Shown: positions 7,836 through 17,903, counted from the first letter of the stretch. The stretch is 64,000 bases of DNA from CAZADS01 sp964483985 (GCA_964483985.1 CAZADS010000008.1:1-64000), one strand, 5' to 3'. Translations and numbers: made by a program. Notes: generated by a model from the letters alone, not told the origin.

Positions 7836-10454
7836 TTACTCCGCGGCGTCGGGTCGTTTTTCCAGATCAGTTGATTTTTCATTTCCACTAATGGAGAGAA
7901 TATTATTCCAAACTGTTATCGGGACTACTTGTCCATCCGAAATATGTTCCTTAAGAATTAGGTTTGCCAATGGATTTTGCAATGAACGTTGTATAACCCT
8001 TTTTAAAGGGCGAGCTCCAAAGATCGGGTCATACCCAGCGTCAGCTAGCCAATGGGTTGCTTCATTATCTACCTCGATTTTGATCTTCCGGCTAATAAGT
8101 AAAGTGTTAATACTAGCGATTTGAATATCCACGATCGCAGTCATATCTTCTCGACTTAAACGAGAGAACATTAAAATTTCATCTATCCGATTTATAAATT
8201 CTGGTCTGAACGTTTTCTGAACCATCAACATCACTTTCTCTTTTTCAGAATGTAACGGGGTATGGTTCTCTTGTTTAGCTAGGAATTCGGCACCTATATT
8301 TGAAGTCATCACGATTATAGAATTCCGAAAATCAACTGTATGGCCATGGCTATCAGAAAGCCGACCATCATCAAGGAGTTGTAGAAGTAAATTCAAAACA
8401 TCCGGATGTGCTTTCTCCACCTCATCAAACAATACTACTTGAAATGGGCGTCTTCTAACTGCCTCAGTAAGCGCCCCTCCGTCATCATATCCCACATAAC
8501 CGGGCGGAGCACCGATGAGTCTTGCAACGGAATGTTTCTCCATGAATTCAGACATATCAATACGAACCATTGCATCTTCATCGTCGAATAAAAACTCAGC
8601 TAACGCTTTTGTGAGCTCGGTTTTCCCAACCCCGGTGGGGCCGAGGAAAAGAAAAGAGCTTATCGGTTGATCAGGGTGTTGAAGGCCAGTACGGGAGCGT
8701 CGAATAGCATTGGCTACTGTGTTAATCGCTTCTTTTTGGCCAATGACTCTTTTTTCAAGAATTTTTTCCGTGTCTAAAAGTTTCTCTCGTTCAGTCTGGA
8801 GAAGTTTTGTCAATGGAACGCCAGTCCATTTCGACACGACTGATGCTATGTCTTCAGCAGTTACCTCTTCTTTAACTATGATGTTTCCAGAAGAAGATTT
8901 AACCTGGTTAAGTGCTTTTTCGAGGTCGGGAATTATGCCATACATTAACTCGCCAGCGCGTTCGTAATTACTGTCACGTTGGCTAATTTCAAGTTCTCGG
9001 CGGAACTCATCTAGTTTTTCTTGAGTCCTTTGAGTTTCCCAGACTGTTTTCTTTTCGGTTTTCCATAGATCGGTCAATCTGGAAGAAGAAGTTTCGAGGG
9101 CATGCAATTCTTCTCTCAAAATACTTAGTCTATCTTGGCTCGCGGCATCAGTTTCTTTTTTCATTGCTTGCCGCTCTATGCGTAATTGGACGATTTTTCT
9201 ATCAAGCTCGTCGATTTGTTCTGGTTTTGAATCTATTTCCATGCGCCGACGTGATGCTGCTTCATCTATCAAATCGATGGCTTTATCTGGGAGATATCTT
9301 TCAGCAATATATCGTTTAGAAAGATTGGTCGCAGCAACTATCGCAGCGTCTGTAATTCGCACTCCGTGGTGAAGTTCATATTTGTCCTTTAAACCTCGCA
9401 AGATAGAAATCGATTCAGTAGCATTTGGCTCGTTTACAATGATAGTTTGGAACCTACGGGCCAATGCTGCGTCTTTCTCAATATGCTTCCGGTATTCGTC
9501 AAAGGTGGTAGCACCTATGCAATGAAGCTCGCCCCGAGCTAATGCTGGTTTTAACATATTGGAAGCATCCATGGCGCCATCGCTGCTGCCAGCTCCTATC
9601 AGGGTGTGCAGTTCGTCAACAAATAGAATGATTTCGCCATCTAAATATGAAATTTCCTGAAGCAACGTTTTCATGCGTTCCTCAAACTCTCCGCGAAACT
9701 TTGTTCCAGCAATCATTGCAGCAAGATCTAAGCTAACAAGGCGTTTTTCTTTCAGTGTCTCAGGAACATCGCCTTTTACGATTCTTAATGCTAACCCTTC
9801 AGCTATTGCGGTTTTACCCACACCCGGGTTTCCTATTAGGACTGGGTTATTTTTAGTTCGTCGGGATATAACCTGGATGGTTCTACGAATTTCCTCATCT
9901 CTGCCAATAACGGGATCAAGATGTCCATCATTAGCAATGCTGGTAAGGTCTCGAGTATATCTTGACAATGCTTCGTTATTGGCCTCAGTCGTTGCAGTAT
10001 CGGCTTTTCTGCCTTTTCGAAGTTTTTTAATTGCGTTTTGTAGGGAATGACTTGTTACGCCGCATTTCTTTAGGATTCGTGATGCCGGTGTCGAAGACAG
10101 GTCAAGTAATGCGGCAAGCAAATATTCACTAGTGATATAAACATCACCTGCGTCGGTGGCCAAAATTCTAGATTTTTCCAGTAGCTGATCAAATTCTTTG
10201 GATAGAATAATCCGATGTTCTCCATTTCCATTCACGGAAGGAAGCGTTTGTAATTCTTTATCAATTTCGACCAAGGCATAGTTTGGGTTGCCCGAAGAAT
10301 TTTTGACGAGGATAGTGCAGATATTGTCTTCTGCAGTTAACAATGCTTTAAGTAAGTGCTCGGGTGTGAGCAATTGGTTGTTGTTTTTCAAGGCAAGCGA
10401 TTGTGCAGTTAAGAGAACATTTTTTGCTTTTTCTGTGAATTTCTCTAATTCCAC
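7836..10454 (-). CDS. clpB: ATP-dependent chaperone ClpB
   Basis: Hexameric AAA+ disaggregase that works with DnaK to rescue aggregated proteins. 872 residues, full length. The Clp N domain covers about 1-145. The first AAA+ module has GNPGVGKTAIAEG and Walker B ILFVDELH. The coiled-coil middle domain is at about 400-525. The second module has GPTGVGKTELTKAL, VVLFDEVEKAHPDVLN and the sensor region FGARPLKRVIQ. The start is GTG with AAAGGAA six bases upstream. It normally belongs to the RpoH regulon, and rpoH is also in this window. I could not find a clean sigma32 site upstream. Confidence 0.97.
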   Translation of the reverse strand: MELEKFTEKAKNVLLTAQSLALKNNNQLLTPEHLLKALLTAEDNICTILVKNSSGNPNYALVEIDKELQTLPSVNGNGEHRIILSKEFDQLLEKSRILATDAGDVYITSEYLLAALLDLSSTPASRILKKCGVTSHSLQNAIKKLRKGRKADTATTEANNEALSRYTRDLTSIANDGHLDPVIGRDEEIRRTIQVISRRTKNNPVLIGNPGVGKTAIAEGLALRIVKGDVPETLKEKRLVSLDLAAMIAGTKFRGEFEERMKTLLQEISYLDGEIILFVDELHTLIGAGSSDGAMDASNMLKPALARGELHCIGATTFDEYRKHIEKDAALARRFQTIIVNEPNATESISILRGLKDKYELHHGVRITDAAIVAATNLSKRYIAERYLPDKAIDLIDEAASRRRMEIDSKPEQIDELDRKIVQLRIERQAMKKETDAASQDRLSILREELHALETSSSRLTDLWKTEKKTVWETQRTQEKLDEFRRELEISQRDSNYERAGELMYGIIPDLEKALNQVKSSSGNIIVKEEVTAEDIASVVSKWTGVPLTKLLQTEREKLLDTEKILEKRVIGQKEAINTVANAIRRSRTGLQHPDQPISSFLFLGPTGVGKTELTKALAEFLFDDEDAMVRIDMSEFMEKHSVARLIGAPPGYVGYDDGGALTEAVRRRPFQVVLFDEVEKAHPDVLNLLLQLLDDGRLSDSHGHTVDFRNSIIVMTSNIGAEFLAKQENHTPLHSEKEKVMLMVQKTFRPEFINRIDEILMFSRLSREDMTAIVDIQIASINTLLISRKIKIEVDNEATHWLADAGYDPIFGARPLKRVIQRSLQNPLANLILKEHISDGQVVPITVWNNILSISGNEKSTDLEKRPDAAE

Positions 10455-10809
10455 TTGCTATTCCTTTATTCTTGAACAACGTTGCCGCCGTAAATAAACC
10501 TCGAAAAATCCACTTATCCCTCTTTTGGGAAGTACAGAGGAACTATGTTTCAGAATGCGACGGCCTAGTTGAATTGGGATAAACTTCAGGCACGATTTAG
10601 ATATGGTGTTGCTTCTAGAGAACGCAAGTTCATGGAAAAAAGTGGTTTGTATGTTTCAGTATTACATCAAATTTAAATACTAGAATACATTGCGCAATAA
10701 AAAGTTAAAGAAACGCAATCGAATTCATTATCTAGTATTAGGGAGACTTTAAGAAAAAGGACGAAAATATAAAGTGATTATAAAGTATTTATGATGGTAG
10801 TTTGATTAT
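10455..10809. other. 355-bp gap upstream of clpB, no gene seen
   Basis: It holds the clpB leader and presumably its promoter. A loose heat-shock-like pair on the minus strand (TCTGAAAC at 10547-10554 and CTTCCCAAA at 10524-10532) is too far from consensus to call. The rest is AT-rich with stops in all frames. Confidence 0.4.
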
Positions 10810-11577
10810 TTACTTCTCTTCGTCGCTGGAGTTGCTTTCTACACTATTTTCTTTAACGACAGAGGTTTTTGAAGTTGACGAATTTGTTTTGCGCCTGCGT
10901 GGACGAGAAATAGGGATTGGAACTTCTTGATTCTCTGGTTCAGATGACCCCACTACCGTCACAGTCACCCCCGGGGCGACAGGGTGTTCCGGCGTTGTTT
11001 CTTCCGGTTTTAGGGAGTCCTCCTCTTTATTCAATGGCCGTAAAGACAATTTAGGCTTTGGAGCTTTTTCTTCCGGGGGAATTGAGTTATTAGCTTCTTG
11101 TTTTTCGACTATAGTAGGATCGAAGTTAAGTTGGGTAGTTTGACTTGATTCGTGGCCGTTACTTTCGCGTGGCTGTTTTGGATCAGCCTGTAAATCAGGT
11201 GGCTCGTTCGTCTGGTTACGTTCGGACACTGATGAAGTCCCGCTACCATTAGAGGAGATACTATCATTTCCATTAACCTCTGGATTAGCACCGTTATTTC
11301 GACTGCGATTGTTATCGGAATTTGAATCGTCCGTGAACGCACTTAGAATCCGGTAATAATGCTCCGCATGTTGAAAATAGCTTTCTGCAAGGACGCGATC
11401 TCCGCTTGTAGAAGCATCACGAGCAAGATTAAGGTATTTTTCATGAACTTGATGCGCGTTTCCGCGGATCCTTACGTCCGGACCATTGCTATCGAAAGTG
11501 TGATTGCGGTTCGGGGTTCCGGAACGACGATTGCCACCTCGACCCCGCCCACGTTTAGAGTGTGGACCTTGTCTCAT
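10810..11577 (-). CDS. DUF4167 domain-containing protein
   Basis: 255 residues. Residues 1-80 carry the domain: a very basic start (HSKRGRGRGGNRRSG) and then RIRGNAHQVHEKYLNLARDA and YFQHAEHYYRIL. The remainder is Ser/Asn/Glu/Pro-rich low-complexity sequence ending in a basic and then acidic tail (RPRRRKTNSSTSKTS). The family is alphaproteobacterial and is typically encoded between prmC and clpB, as here. The function is unknown; the Arg/Gly-rich N-terminus suggests nucleic-acid binding (inference). Confidence 0.88.
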   Translation of the reverse strand: MRQGPHSKRGRGRGGNRRSGTPNRNHTFDSNGPDVRIRGNAHQVHEKYLNLARDASTSGDRVLAESYFQHAEHYYRILSAFTDDSNSDNNRSRNNGANPEVNGNDSISSNGSGTSSVSERNQTNEPPDLQADPKQPRESNGHESSQTTQLNFDPTIVEKQEANNSIPPEEKAPKPKLSLRPLNKEEDSLKPEETTPEHPVAPGVTVTVVGSSEPENQEVPIPISRPRRRKTNSSTSKTSVVKENSVESNSSDEEK

Positions 11578-11789
11578 TTCTAACCATTCACATTACTAAT
11601 AACCCAGAGCAAACATCACTCTGCTCTCTCCTAATTCGCAAAAACTTGCCTAATAATCAGCCAACTTCCATGACCATGGCGCGAAATTGCCTAGGCATCT
11701 AGAAACCTATCTTTCTGCCTAGTGCATTATGAATCATAATAGGGTTTGTCTCTCAATCCAAGTGCAAAGTAACATTAGTTTTAATTAGT

Positions 11790-12647
11790 CTAATTGGTTA
11801 ATACCAAACAACGTTCTCGTCCACCAATATCTATAGCTGTTTTCAAACTAGTTAATCCTGCTGTTTCCATTATATTTTGGACGTTTTTTGTTTGTTCTGT
11901 TCCTAACTCTAAAAATATTTTACCTGTTTGATTTAACACATCTGATAGGCCTATTGACAAAGCTCTATAACAATCGAGACCATCTTGGCCACCATTAAGA
12001 GCGATCATAGGATCGTGGATAGCTACTTCTGGTTCCAGTTGTGAGATTTGGGCAGTTGAGATATAAGGAGGATTACACAAGATCACATCAAATCGTTCAC
12101 TAAGATTTTTGGTCCAATCACCAACTTGAAATTGAGCTCGATCTTTCAGTTGATTGCGAACAGCATTTTCTTTTGCCAGTTTCACGCAATTAGCTGAGCT
12201 GTCGATACCTATTCCGGAAGCGTTTGGGTATTCTGATAATGCTGAAAGCAGTAAACAGCCAGTACCTGTTCCAAGGTCGAGAATTTTAAGTTTGTTTTGT
12301 TTATTGGGAAACTCGCTAAGTAGACTTTCTATGAGGGTTTCACTATCTGATCTTGGATCAAGTGCCACACTGGTTAATTTTACATCTAAGTTCCAAAAAT
12401 AACGCCGACCAATGATCCTGGAAACCGGTTCATGATTGCATCTGCGCAAAACAAGCATTTTAAAAGTCGCCAAATTTGGGGGACTGATTAGTAAGTTATC
12501 TTGTCCAGAAAAATGGGCATCTTCCAATTCTAATGCGAAGGCGAGCAATAGTCTTGCATCGAGTAGAGGTTGGTCAATACCAAACCTTTTCAATCGTTTG
12601 CCAGCTTTGGACAATATTGTTCGTGCGGAATAAGTGGTCATTCTCAA
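11790..12647 (-). CDS. prmC: Peptide chain release factor N5-glutamine methyltransferase
   Basis: Methylates the Gln of the GGQ loop in release factors using SAM. 285 residues. The N-terminal helical domain covers about 1-90. The methyltransferase domain has the SAM motif ILDLGTGTGCLLLSAL and the catalytic ILCNPPYISTAQI. It sits 30 bases downstream of prfA, whose product is its substrate, on the same strand. The ATG at 12647 could be replaced by the one two codons later. Confidence 0.95.
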   Translation of the reverse strand: MRMTTYSARTILSKAGKRLKRFGIDQPLLDARLLLAFALELEDAHFSGQDNLLISPPNLATFKMLVLRRCNHEPVSRIIGRRYFWNLDVKLTSVALDPRSDSETLIESLLSEFPNKQNKLKILDLGTGTGCLLLSALSEYPNASGIGIDSSANCVKLAKENAVRNQLKDRAQFQVGDWTKNLSERFDVILCNPPYISTAQISQLEPEVAIHDPMIALNGGQDGLDCYRALSIGLSDVLNQTGKIFLELGTEQTKNVQNIMETAGLTSLKTAIDIGGRERCLVLTN

Positions 12648-12677
12648 ATTATCATAAGCGACTTAAAAATACTTATA

Positions 12678-13757
12678 TTACCTGTTGGTTTCTGCTAGGC
12701 GGGCAGCTTCTTCTTCGGTAGTAAGTGCATCAATAATTTCGTCCATGGCTTCACCAAGCATGAATTTATCGATTTTATATAGTGTTAAATTGATTCGGTG
12801 ATCTGTAACGCGCCCTTGCGGAAAGTTGTAGGTTCTAATTCTTTCTGATCTATCTCCGGAACCGATTTGTCCCCTTCGGTTCGCTGCTCGCTCTTCGTGA
12901 AGCCTGTTACGTTCTAAATCATAAATCCTTGTTCTTAATATGCGCAGGCCTTTTGCTTTATTCTTATGTTGGGATTTTTCATCCTGTTGCGAAACAACGA
13001 TGCCAGTGGGGATATGGGTAATACGAACGGCGCTGTCTGTTGTGTTAACAGATTGACCGCCGGGACCGCTCGATCGAAATATATCTACTCTTAGATCTTT
13101 TTCGTCAATAGTTATGTCTAATTCCTCAGCTTCCGGTAAAACAGCCACAGTTGCTGCCGAAGTATGGATTCTGCCTCCTGATTCTGTGGATGGTATACGT
13201 TGTACTCTATGCACTCCGGACTCAAATTTTAGTCTGGAGAATACGGACCTTCCTTTGACAGAGGCTATTGCTTCTTTGTATCCGCCGATAGAGGTATCAG
13301 ACATACTCATTACTTCGAATCGCCAGCCGTGCAACGATGCATATTTTTGGTACATAGTAAATAAATTAGCGGCAAAAAGAGCTGCTTCATCGCCTCCGGT
13401 TCCCGCACGGATTTCAAGAATTGCATTTTTTTCATCTGCTTCGTCCTTAGGAAGAAGCAAACGCTCGAGTTCTTGCACTAAAGATGGCAACCGTGTGTTA
13501 AGGGCCCTGATTTCCTCTTGGACAATTATTGAAAATTCTGGATCAGCAATAGCCTCTTTATTTAACTCTTTGGCGTCCCGTAGCTCGTTCTGTAAGCTAC
13601 GTAATTCGAGGATTTTCTGTGCGATTGGAGTTAATTCGGCTAATTCTTTTGAAATTTGTTGTATTGTTTCTGCATCTGTAGTTCGGGAAGATGAAAGTAT
13701 CGACTGCAATTCTTGATGCCTGGCTAACACCCTTTCTAGATTTGCTTCAAGACTCAT
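12678..13757 (-). CDS. prfA: Peptide chain release factor 1
   Basis: Recognises UAA/UAG and triggers peptide release. 359 residues. The codon-reading tripeptide is PST in RVQRIPSTESGGRIHTS, fitting the PxT rule for RF1 and excluding RF2 (SPF). The catalytic SSGPGGQSVNTTDSAVR loop carries the Gln that PrmC methylates. Its ATG overlaps the hemA TGA by 4 bases (ATGA), so translation is coupled. Confidence 0.97.
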   Translation of the reverse strand: MSLEANLERVLARHQELQSILSSSRTTDAETIQQISKELAELTPIAQKILELRSLQNELRDAKELNKEAIADPEFSIIVQEEIRALNTRLPSLVQELERLLLPKDEADEKNAILEIRAGTGGDEAALFAANLFTMYQKYASLHGWRFEVMSMSDTSIGGYKEAIASVKGRSVFSRLKFESGVHRVQRIPSTESGGRIHTSAATVAVLPEAEELDITIDEKDLRVDIFRSSGPGGQSVNTTDSAVRITHIPTGIVVSQQDEKSQHKNKAKGLRILRTRIYDLERNRLHEERAANRRGQIGSGDRSERIRTYNFPQGRVTDHRINLTLYKIDKFMLGEAMDEIIDALTTEEEAARLAETNR

Positions 13758-15052
13758 TGCCGTTCTCCATTGCCGTTCTGGCCCCCTAGCAAAATTGATC
13801 TGATTAACATTTCAGTTTGCCAGTCTAACTTTCCCTCTGTGGCCATTTTTCGAATCATTTCGCTTGGCTGATGAAGTAGTCGCTTACTTAATAGTACGGT
13901 GGCTTCGTCATTGTTAGCATTTGGTCTTTCTTTTAATACGCGTTTTCGAGCACTTTCCACGGCAATTCGTAGATCTTTTATCAAGGGGTCCGCATTCCTT
14001 TGCTTAGTGTTGGTGATGAATTTGGATATTTCTTGATTTAAGATTTTTTCTCCTTCCAGAGCAGCCATAAACCGCCCTGATTTGTTAGTCGAAGCGACTT
14101 GTTCTAAATCATCTAAATTATATAAAAACACTTCGTTTATTAGGGAAACTTCCGTCTCCACGGCGCTGGGGACGCCAAGGTCAATGATGAAAATTGGCTT
14201 TTTGTGTCTTTTTTGGATTGCGTTTTGGATCATATTTTTGGTGATTGACTTCTTATCACTACTGAAGTGAGAGCTGATTATGATATCTGTCTCTTCTACA
14301 ATTTTATGGCTTTTATCCAGACCGTAAACCATAGCAGGAAGGTCGCGATTGGCAAGTTCAGCCCTTTTGGTGTGGTCTTCTAAAATGGTCAAATTCGATA
14401 CACCAGCATTTTTGAACTGTGTAGCCATAAGTATTGCAAGTTCTTCGGCACCAAATACGACAATATTACATCTGGATAGTTCACCATGGATTTCACGGGC
14501 TATTCGCAAACTGGAAGATATTAGTGATATTGGGCCTTCACCTATCGAAGTTTGCGCTCGAATACGTTTTGCAGCACTAAAAGCTGCTCCGAAAACTTTA
14601 TCCAGATCATTTCCAAGCATACCAGCATTGGCTGCAAACCTATAACTTGAACGCACTTGACCTAAAATTTGGGGTTCACCAATGATTTGACTATCTAAGG
14701 ACGAACACACTTTAAAAAGATGTTTCAACGCGTTTTCGCCAGAATGCTGGTACAATGCGGTCTGAATAGTATCAACTTTTCTTTGGTTGTATTCAGCGAG
14801 GACCCTCAGAAAAATTTCTACAACTTCAGGAGGTTGTTCGTGAAAGCTTATAATTTCTAAGCGGTCGCAGGTAGATAGAATTGCAGCTTCGGATAGGCCC
14901 CATTCACAAATTTTTTCAAGAAAATAAGGGATGTCTTCATCAGGGATTAAGAAAGCTTCTAGAAGAGAGCGTGGACAACTTTTATGATTGAGTCCAACCA
15001 AGTTAAGTTTACTCAAATGCGACGTTAAATCACTGAAATGAAGAGAGATCAC
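13754..15052 (-). CDS. hemA: Glutamyl-tRNA reductase
   Basis: Reduces glutamyl-tRNA(Glu) with NADPH to glutamate-1-semialdehyde, the first step of the C5 route to haem. 432 residues. It has VGLNHKSCPRSLLEAF, the active-site Cys in AAILSTCDRLEI, the diagnostic SLDSQIIGEPQILGQVR, an NADP domain (NIVVFGAEELAILMA), PIFIIDLGVPS and a C-terminal dimerisation helix. The start is GTG with a poor ribosome site. It overlaps the ispG 3' end by 23 bases and prfA by 4, so it is embedded in this operon. Most alphaproteobacteria instead use ALA synthase, so this gene is notable here. Confidence 0.93.
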   Translation of the reverse strand: MISLHFSDLTSHLSKLNLVGLNHKSCPRSLLEAFLIPDEDIPYFLEKICEWGLSEAAILSTCDRLEIISFHEQPPEVVEIFLRVLAEYNQRKVDTIQTALYQHSGENALKHLFKVCSSLDSQIIGEPQILGQVRSSYRFAANAGMLGNDLDKVFGAAFSAAKRIRAQTSIGEGPISLISSSLRIAREIHGELSRCNIVVFGAEELAILMATQFKNAGVSNLTILEDHTKRAELANRDLPAMVYGLDKSHKIVEETDIIISSHFSSDKKSITKNMIQNAIQKRHKKPIFIIDLGVPSAVETEVSLINEVFLYNLDDLEQVASTNKSGRFMAALEGEKILNQEISKFITNTKQRNADPLIKDLRIAVESARKRVLKERPNANNDEATVLLSKRLLHQPSEMIRKMATEGKLDWQTEMLIRSILLGGQNGNGERQ

Positions 15053-16205
15053 TTTTAGTTACTGTCCCTTCATCGCCGCTATCGGCTCCGTTTTGAAGAT
15101 TATTTTGTTTTTCTAACTCTATTTGTTGCGCTTTTTGTTCAACTAGATTAGCTAAATGGTCTACAATATTGGGATCTTTCAAACGATGATTAGGAATGCC
15201 AGCAATATATATCTGGTGTGTTCCTTTTCCGCCACCTGTGAGCCCAATATCCGTTTCTCGGGCTTCGCCAGGGCCATTGACAACACAACCAATAACTGAA
15301 ACGGTAATTGGCGTTGTAATATGAGCTAAACGCTCTTCCAATTGTGCAACTGTTTCAATTACTTGGAATTGCTGACGAGCGCAAGAAGGACATGAAATTA
15401 TATTAACTCCTCTATGACGAAGGTTGAGTGATTTTAATATATCATAGGCTACTTTGACTTCTTCGACGGGATCCGAAGAAAGAGAAACCCGTATCGTATC
15501 TCCTATGCCGCTCCATAACAACATCCCCATTCCAATCGATGATTTAACTGTTCCGACGCGAAACCCACCGGCCTCCGTAATGCCGAGGTGAAGGGGGTAA
15601 TCAGTAGCTTGCGCGAGCTGTTGATATGCAGCGGCAGCTAAAAATACGTCAGACGCTTTCACGCTGATTTTAAAATCAAAGAAATCACAATTTTCAAGTA
15701 TTCTTGCATGTTCTAATGCGCTTTCAACCATTGCCTCTGGACAGGGCTCTCCATATTTTTCTAATAAATGTCTTTCAAGACTTCCGGCATTCACCCCAAT
15801 TCGCATTGAACATCCATTGTCATGGGCTGCTTGAACGACTTCCCTTACTTTACTTATTTGTCCAATATTACCAGGGTTAATTCTCAAGCATGCGGCACCG
15901 GCGGTTGCGGCCTCAATGGCTCGGCGATAATGAAAATGGATGTCTGCTACAATTGGTACTGGGGAAGCCTTTACAATCTCTTTTAAGGCATTAGTTGATT
16001 CCTGATCGGGACAGGAAACTCTAACGATATCCGCTCCAGCTGCTGCGCATTGGTTGATTTGATGGATCGTCGATTTTGTATCAGATGTCAGTGTATTGGT
16101 CATGGTTTGTACGGAGATTGGAGCGCCATCACCTATTGGAATCGAGCCAACCATAATCCTGCGTGAAAATCGTCTTTTAATATCTTTATACGGGCGTAAG
16201 GTCAT
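15030..16205 (-). CDS. ispG: 4-hydroxy-3-methylbut-2-enyl diphosphate synthase (flavodoxin/ferredoxin)
   Basis: A [4Fe-4S] enzyme converting MEcPP to HMBPP in the MEP isoprenoid pathway. 391 residues. The N-terminal TIM barrel starts RRIMVGSIPIGDGAPISVQTMTNT. The C-terminal iron-sulfur ligands are in IISCPSCARQ and VIGCVVNGPGEARETDIG. The ATG is at 16205. Its end overlaps hemA. Confidence 0.96.
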   Translation of the reverse strand: MTLRPYKDIKRRFSRRIMVGSIPIGDGAPISVQTMTNTLTSDTKSTIHQINQCAAAGADIVRVSCPDQESTNALKEIVKASPVPIVADIHFHYRRAIEAATAGAACLRINPGNIGQISKVREVVQAAHDNGCSMRIGVNAGSLERHLLEKYGEPCPEAMVESALEHARILENCDFFDFKISVKASDVFLAAAAYQQLAQATDYPLHLGITEAGGFRVGTVKSSIGMGMLLWSGIGDTIRVSLSSDPVEEVKVAYDILKSLNLRHRGVNIISCPSCARQQFQVIETVAQLEERLAHITTPITVSVIGCVVNGPGEARETDIGLTGGGKGTHQIYIAGIPNHRLKDPNIVDHLANLVEQKAQQIELEKQNNLQNGADSGDEGTVTKSDLSSFQ

Positions 16206-16304
16206 TTTCTGGTTTAGAGATCCAACAACATTGCATCGGTTAATAATTAAAGGTCGTTTTGATTTTTATAACACTTAATTTTAATCATTGATTACCTAAT
16301 TAAA

Positions 16305-17597
16305 TTAGTTTTTCAATCGTTTTAACTGAATAGGGTCGAGATCGATATTTCGAACTATATGCCCTATTTTTCCCAATTTTTCTATTTCATACCCATCGAC
16401 CGTTATTTTAATCGCTCCCGCATTACCGGTTGACAGCCGTAAACCACTACGATTGGGTACATTATATACTTCGCCGGCGCGCATCACTCTAGTCATGACA
16501 GATGAGGAATCCGGGGCTTGGATTTGCAGCCAGCTATCTTGGGTCGCCTGAATGATCACCCTAGACACGTTTACTGAGTTTGTGGTTAGTCCTTTGGGAG
16601 CGTTTAAAGTCTGTATGACTTTTTGATTATTATCAGGTTGTTTTGTTTCTTCTCGAATTAATGTTGGAGCATCAGGGATAACTGGTGGTTTTGTTTCCCG
16701 TAGGGAAGCAATATCAGTATTGATTGCTGAGTTGACTTTTTTAGGTATCAGGTGTGGTGGTATTTGCTTTTCCTTTACGGGAACAATCACAGACTTTTTC
16801 TCTTTAATCTTGGATGAAACTTTCTTCTCCATGACTTGCTTAGCAACTATCTCCAATGGGTGGTTATCGTGTAATCTCACTGTTTGATATTTTTCTATGT
16901 TTTCCTGTTTTTGTATTGCCTTCGTTTTTGTTAAAATAGGTGGTATATTTTGAATCGACTTCTCACGTTCAGGTTTTGTAGTGGCATTGCTATTTCGATT
17001 ATTCGCTGAACTGGAAATTTCAGAGATGGGTTGTATGTGGGAATTTGTTACGTTTTCTGGCATATTTAAATAATACCAGCCAAAATAAGAACCTATACCA
17101 AGAACAGTTGCTATAAGTATCATTGCCCCGCCGGGAACTTTCCCTTCGGGAGCCGGAGAGGGAAAGACCAAGGGTCTTTGAGCATTTATCCCTTCCGTTT
17201 CTGTTTTAAACAACGCCACAGATCGCTCAACGTCCAGTCCAAGGTGCTTGGCATAAGATCGAACAAAACCAATAGTGTAGGTTTGGCCTGGCAACGAATG
17301 GAATTCACCTTCCTCTATTGCTTCGAGGTATTCTCGACGAATACGGAGATTTTGTGAAATATGGCTTAATTCAATACCCATCTTTTCGCGATTGTTCTTC
17401 AGTAACGTGCCTAGTTCAGAATGAGTCGGGAAGCCTATTTGCGGAGTTATTTTATTTTCAGTCGTGACATTTTTTGGTCTGGAGTTTAATGGGGATGACT
17501 TTTTGGCTTTGTTCACCGTCAAGACCGTTTCAATATCTGTAAGCTTAAGTTTTTGTTTATTACCAGAAGATCTTGTATTTTTTGATTTAAGTCTCAT
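16305..17597 (-). CDS. RodZ-like helix-turn-helix membrane protein
   Basis: 430 residues. A basic N-terminal tail (1-55) is followed by an HTH_25/Cro-like domain (LGTLLKNNREKMGIELSHISQNL, LEAIEEGEFHSLPG, TYTIGFVRSYAKHLG). One membrane span follows at about 157-178 (AMILIATVLGIGSYFGWYYL), then a long low-complexity periplasmic linker, then a C-terminal DUF4115-type beta domain (IQATQDSWLQIQAPDS, RAGEVYNVPN). This is the RodZ layout, linking MreB to the envelope and cell shape. Such genes typically precede ispG in alphaproteobacteria, as here. Confidence 0.85.
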   Translation of the reverse strand: MRLKSKNTRSSGNKQKLKLTDIETVLTVNKAKKSSPLNSRPKNVTTENKITPQIGFPTHSELGTLLKNNREKMGIELSHISQNLRIRREYLEAIEEGEFHSLPGQTYTIGFVRSYAKHLGLDVERSVALFKTETEGINAQRPLVFPSPAPEGKVPGGAMILIATVLGIGSYFGWYYLNMPENVTNSHIQPISEISSSANNRNSNATTKPEREKSIQNIPPILTKTKAIQKQENIEKYQTVRLHDNHPLEIVAKQVMEKKVSSKIKEKKSVIVPVKEKQIPPHLIPKKVNSAINTDIASLRETKPPVIPDAPTLIREETKQPDNNQKVIQTLNAPKGLTTNSVNVSRVIIQATQDSWLQIQAPDSSSVMTRVMRAGEVYNVPNRSGLRLSTGNAGAIKITVDGYEIEKLGKIGHIVRNIDLDPIQLKRLKN

Positions 17598-17903
17598 TTT
17601 TCAACACGGCGGTTTAAAAGTTTCGTTCAGTCAAAAAGCGAAATCAAACATTTTCAGAAACAAATAACCGAATTTTATATTACTTTATTTTATTTTTTTA
17701 TAAAATAGTTCGATAAGCAATTAAAAGATTTGGTTGTTTTTCATGATGAATCGATTTTGATGATTGAGTCCGTTTATATGTTACTGATGAAAGTAGAGGA
17801 TAATATAAGCGATAAAACAGTGTCACTTAAATTTTTCATTTTGCCTCGTAATCACAATTCGTCTCGTCAGTGTACAAAGCACTTCTATCACCAAACAGGC
17901 TAG
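17598..17903. other. 306-bp gap between lysC and rodZ, no gene seen
   Basis: Very AT-rich. An A/T-only hairpin lies at 17686-17707 (TATTTTAT, 6-base loop, ATAAAATA). The lysC 3' end and the rodZ promoter must lie here, but no clear -35/-10 pair or G/C-stemmed terminator is visible. Confidence 0.4.

Noticed and set aside
10524..10554. Sigma32 promoter upstream of clpB
   Set aside because: Only a loose resemblance (TCTGAAAC and CTTCCCAAA on the minus strand); too many mismatches to call.
13114..13716. 200-codon plus-strand ORF opposite prfA
   Set aside because: Lies wholly antisense to release factor 1; Ser-rich composition typical of a shadow frame.
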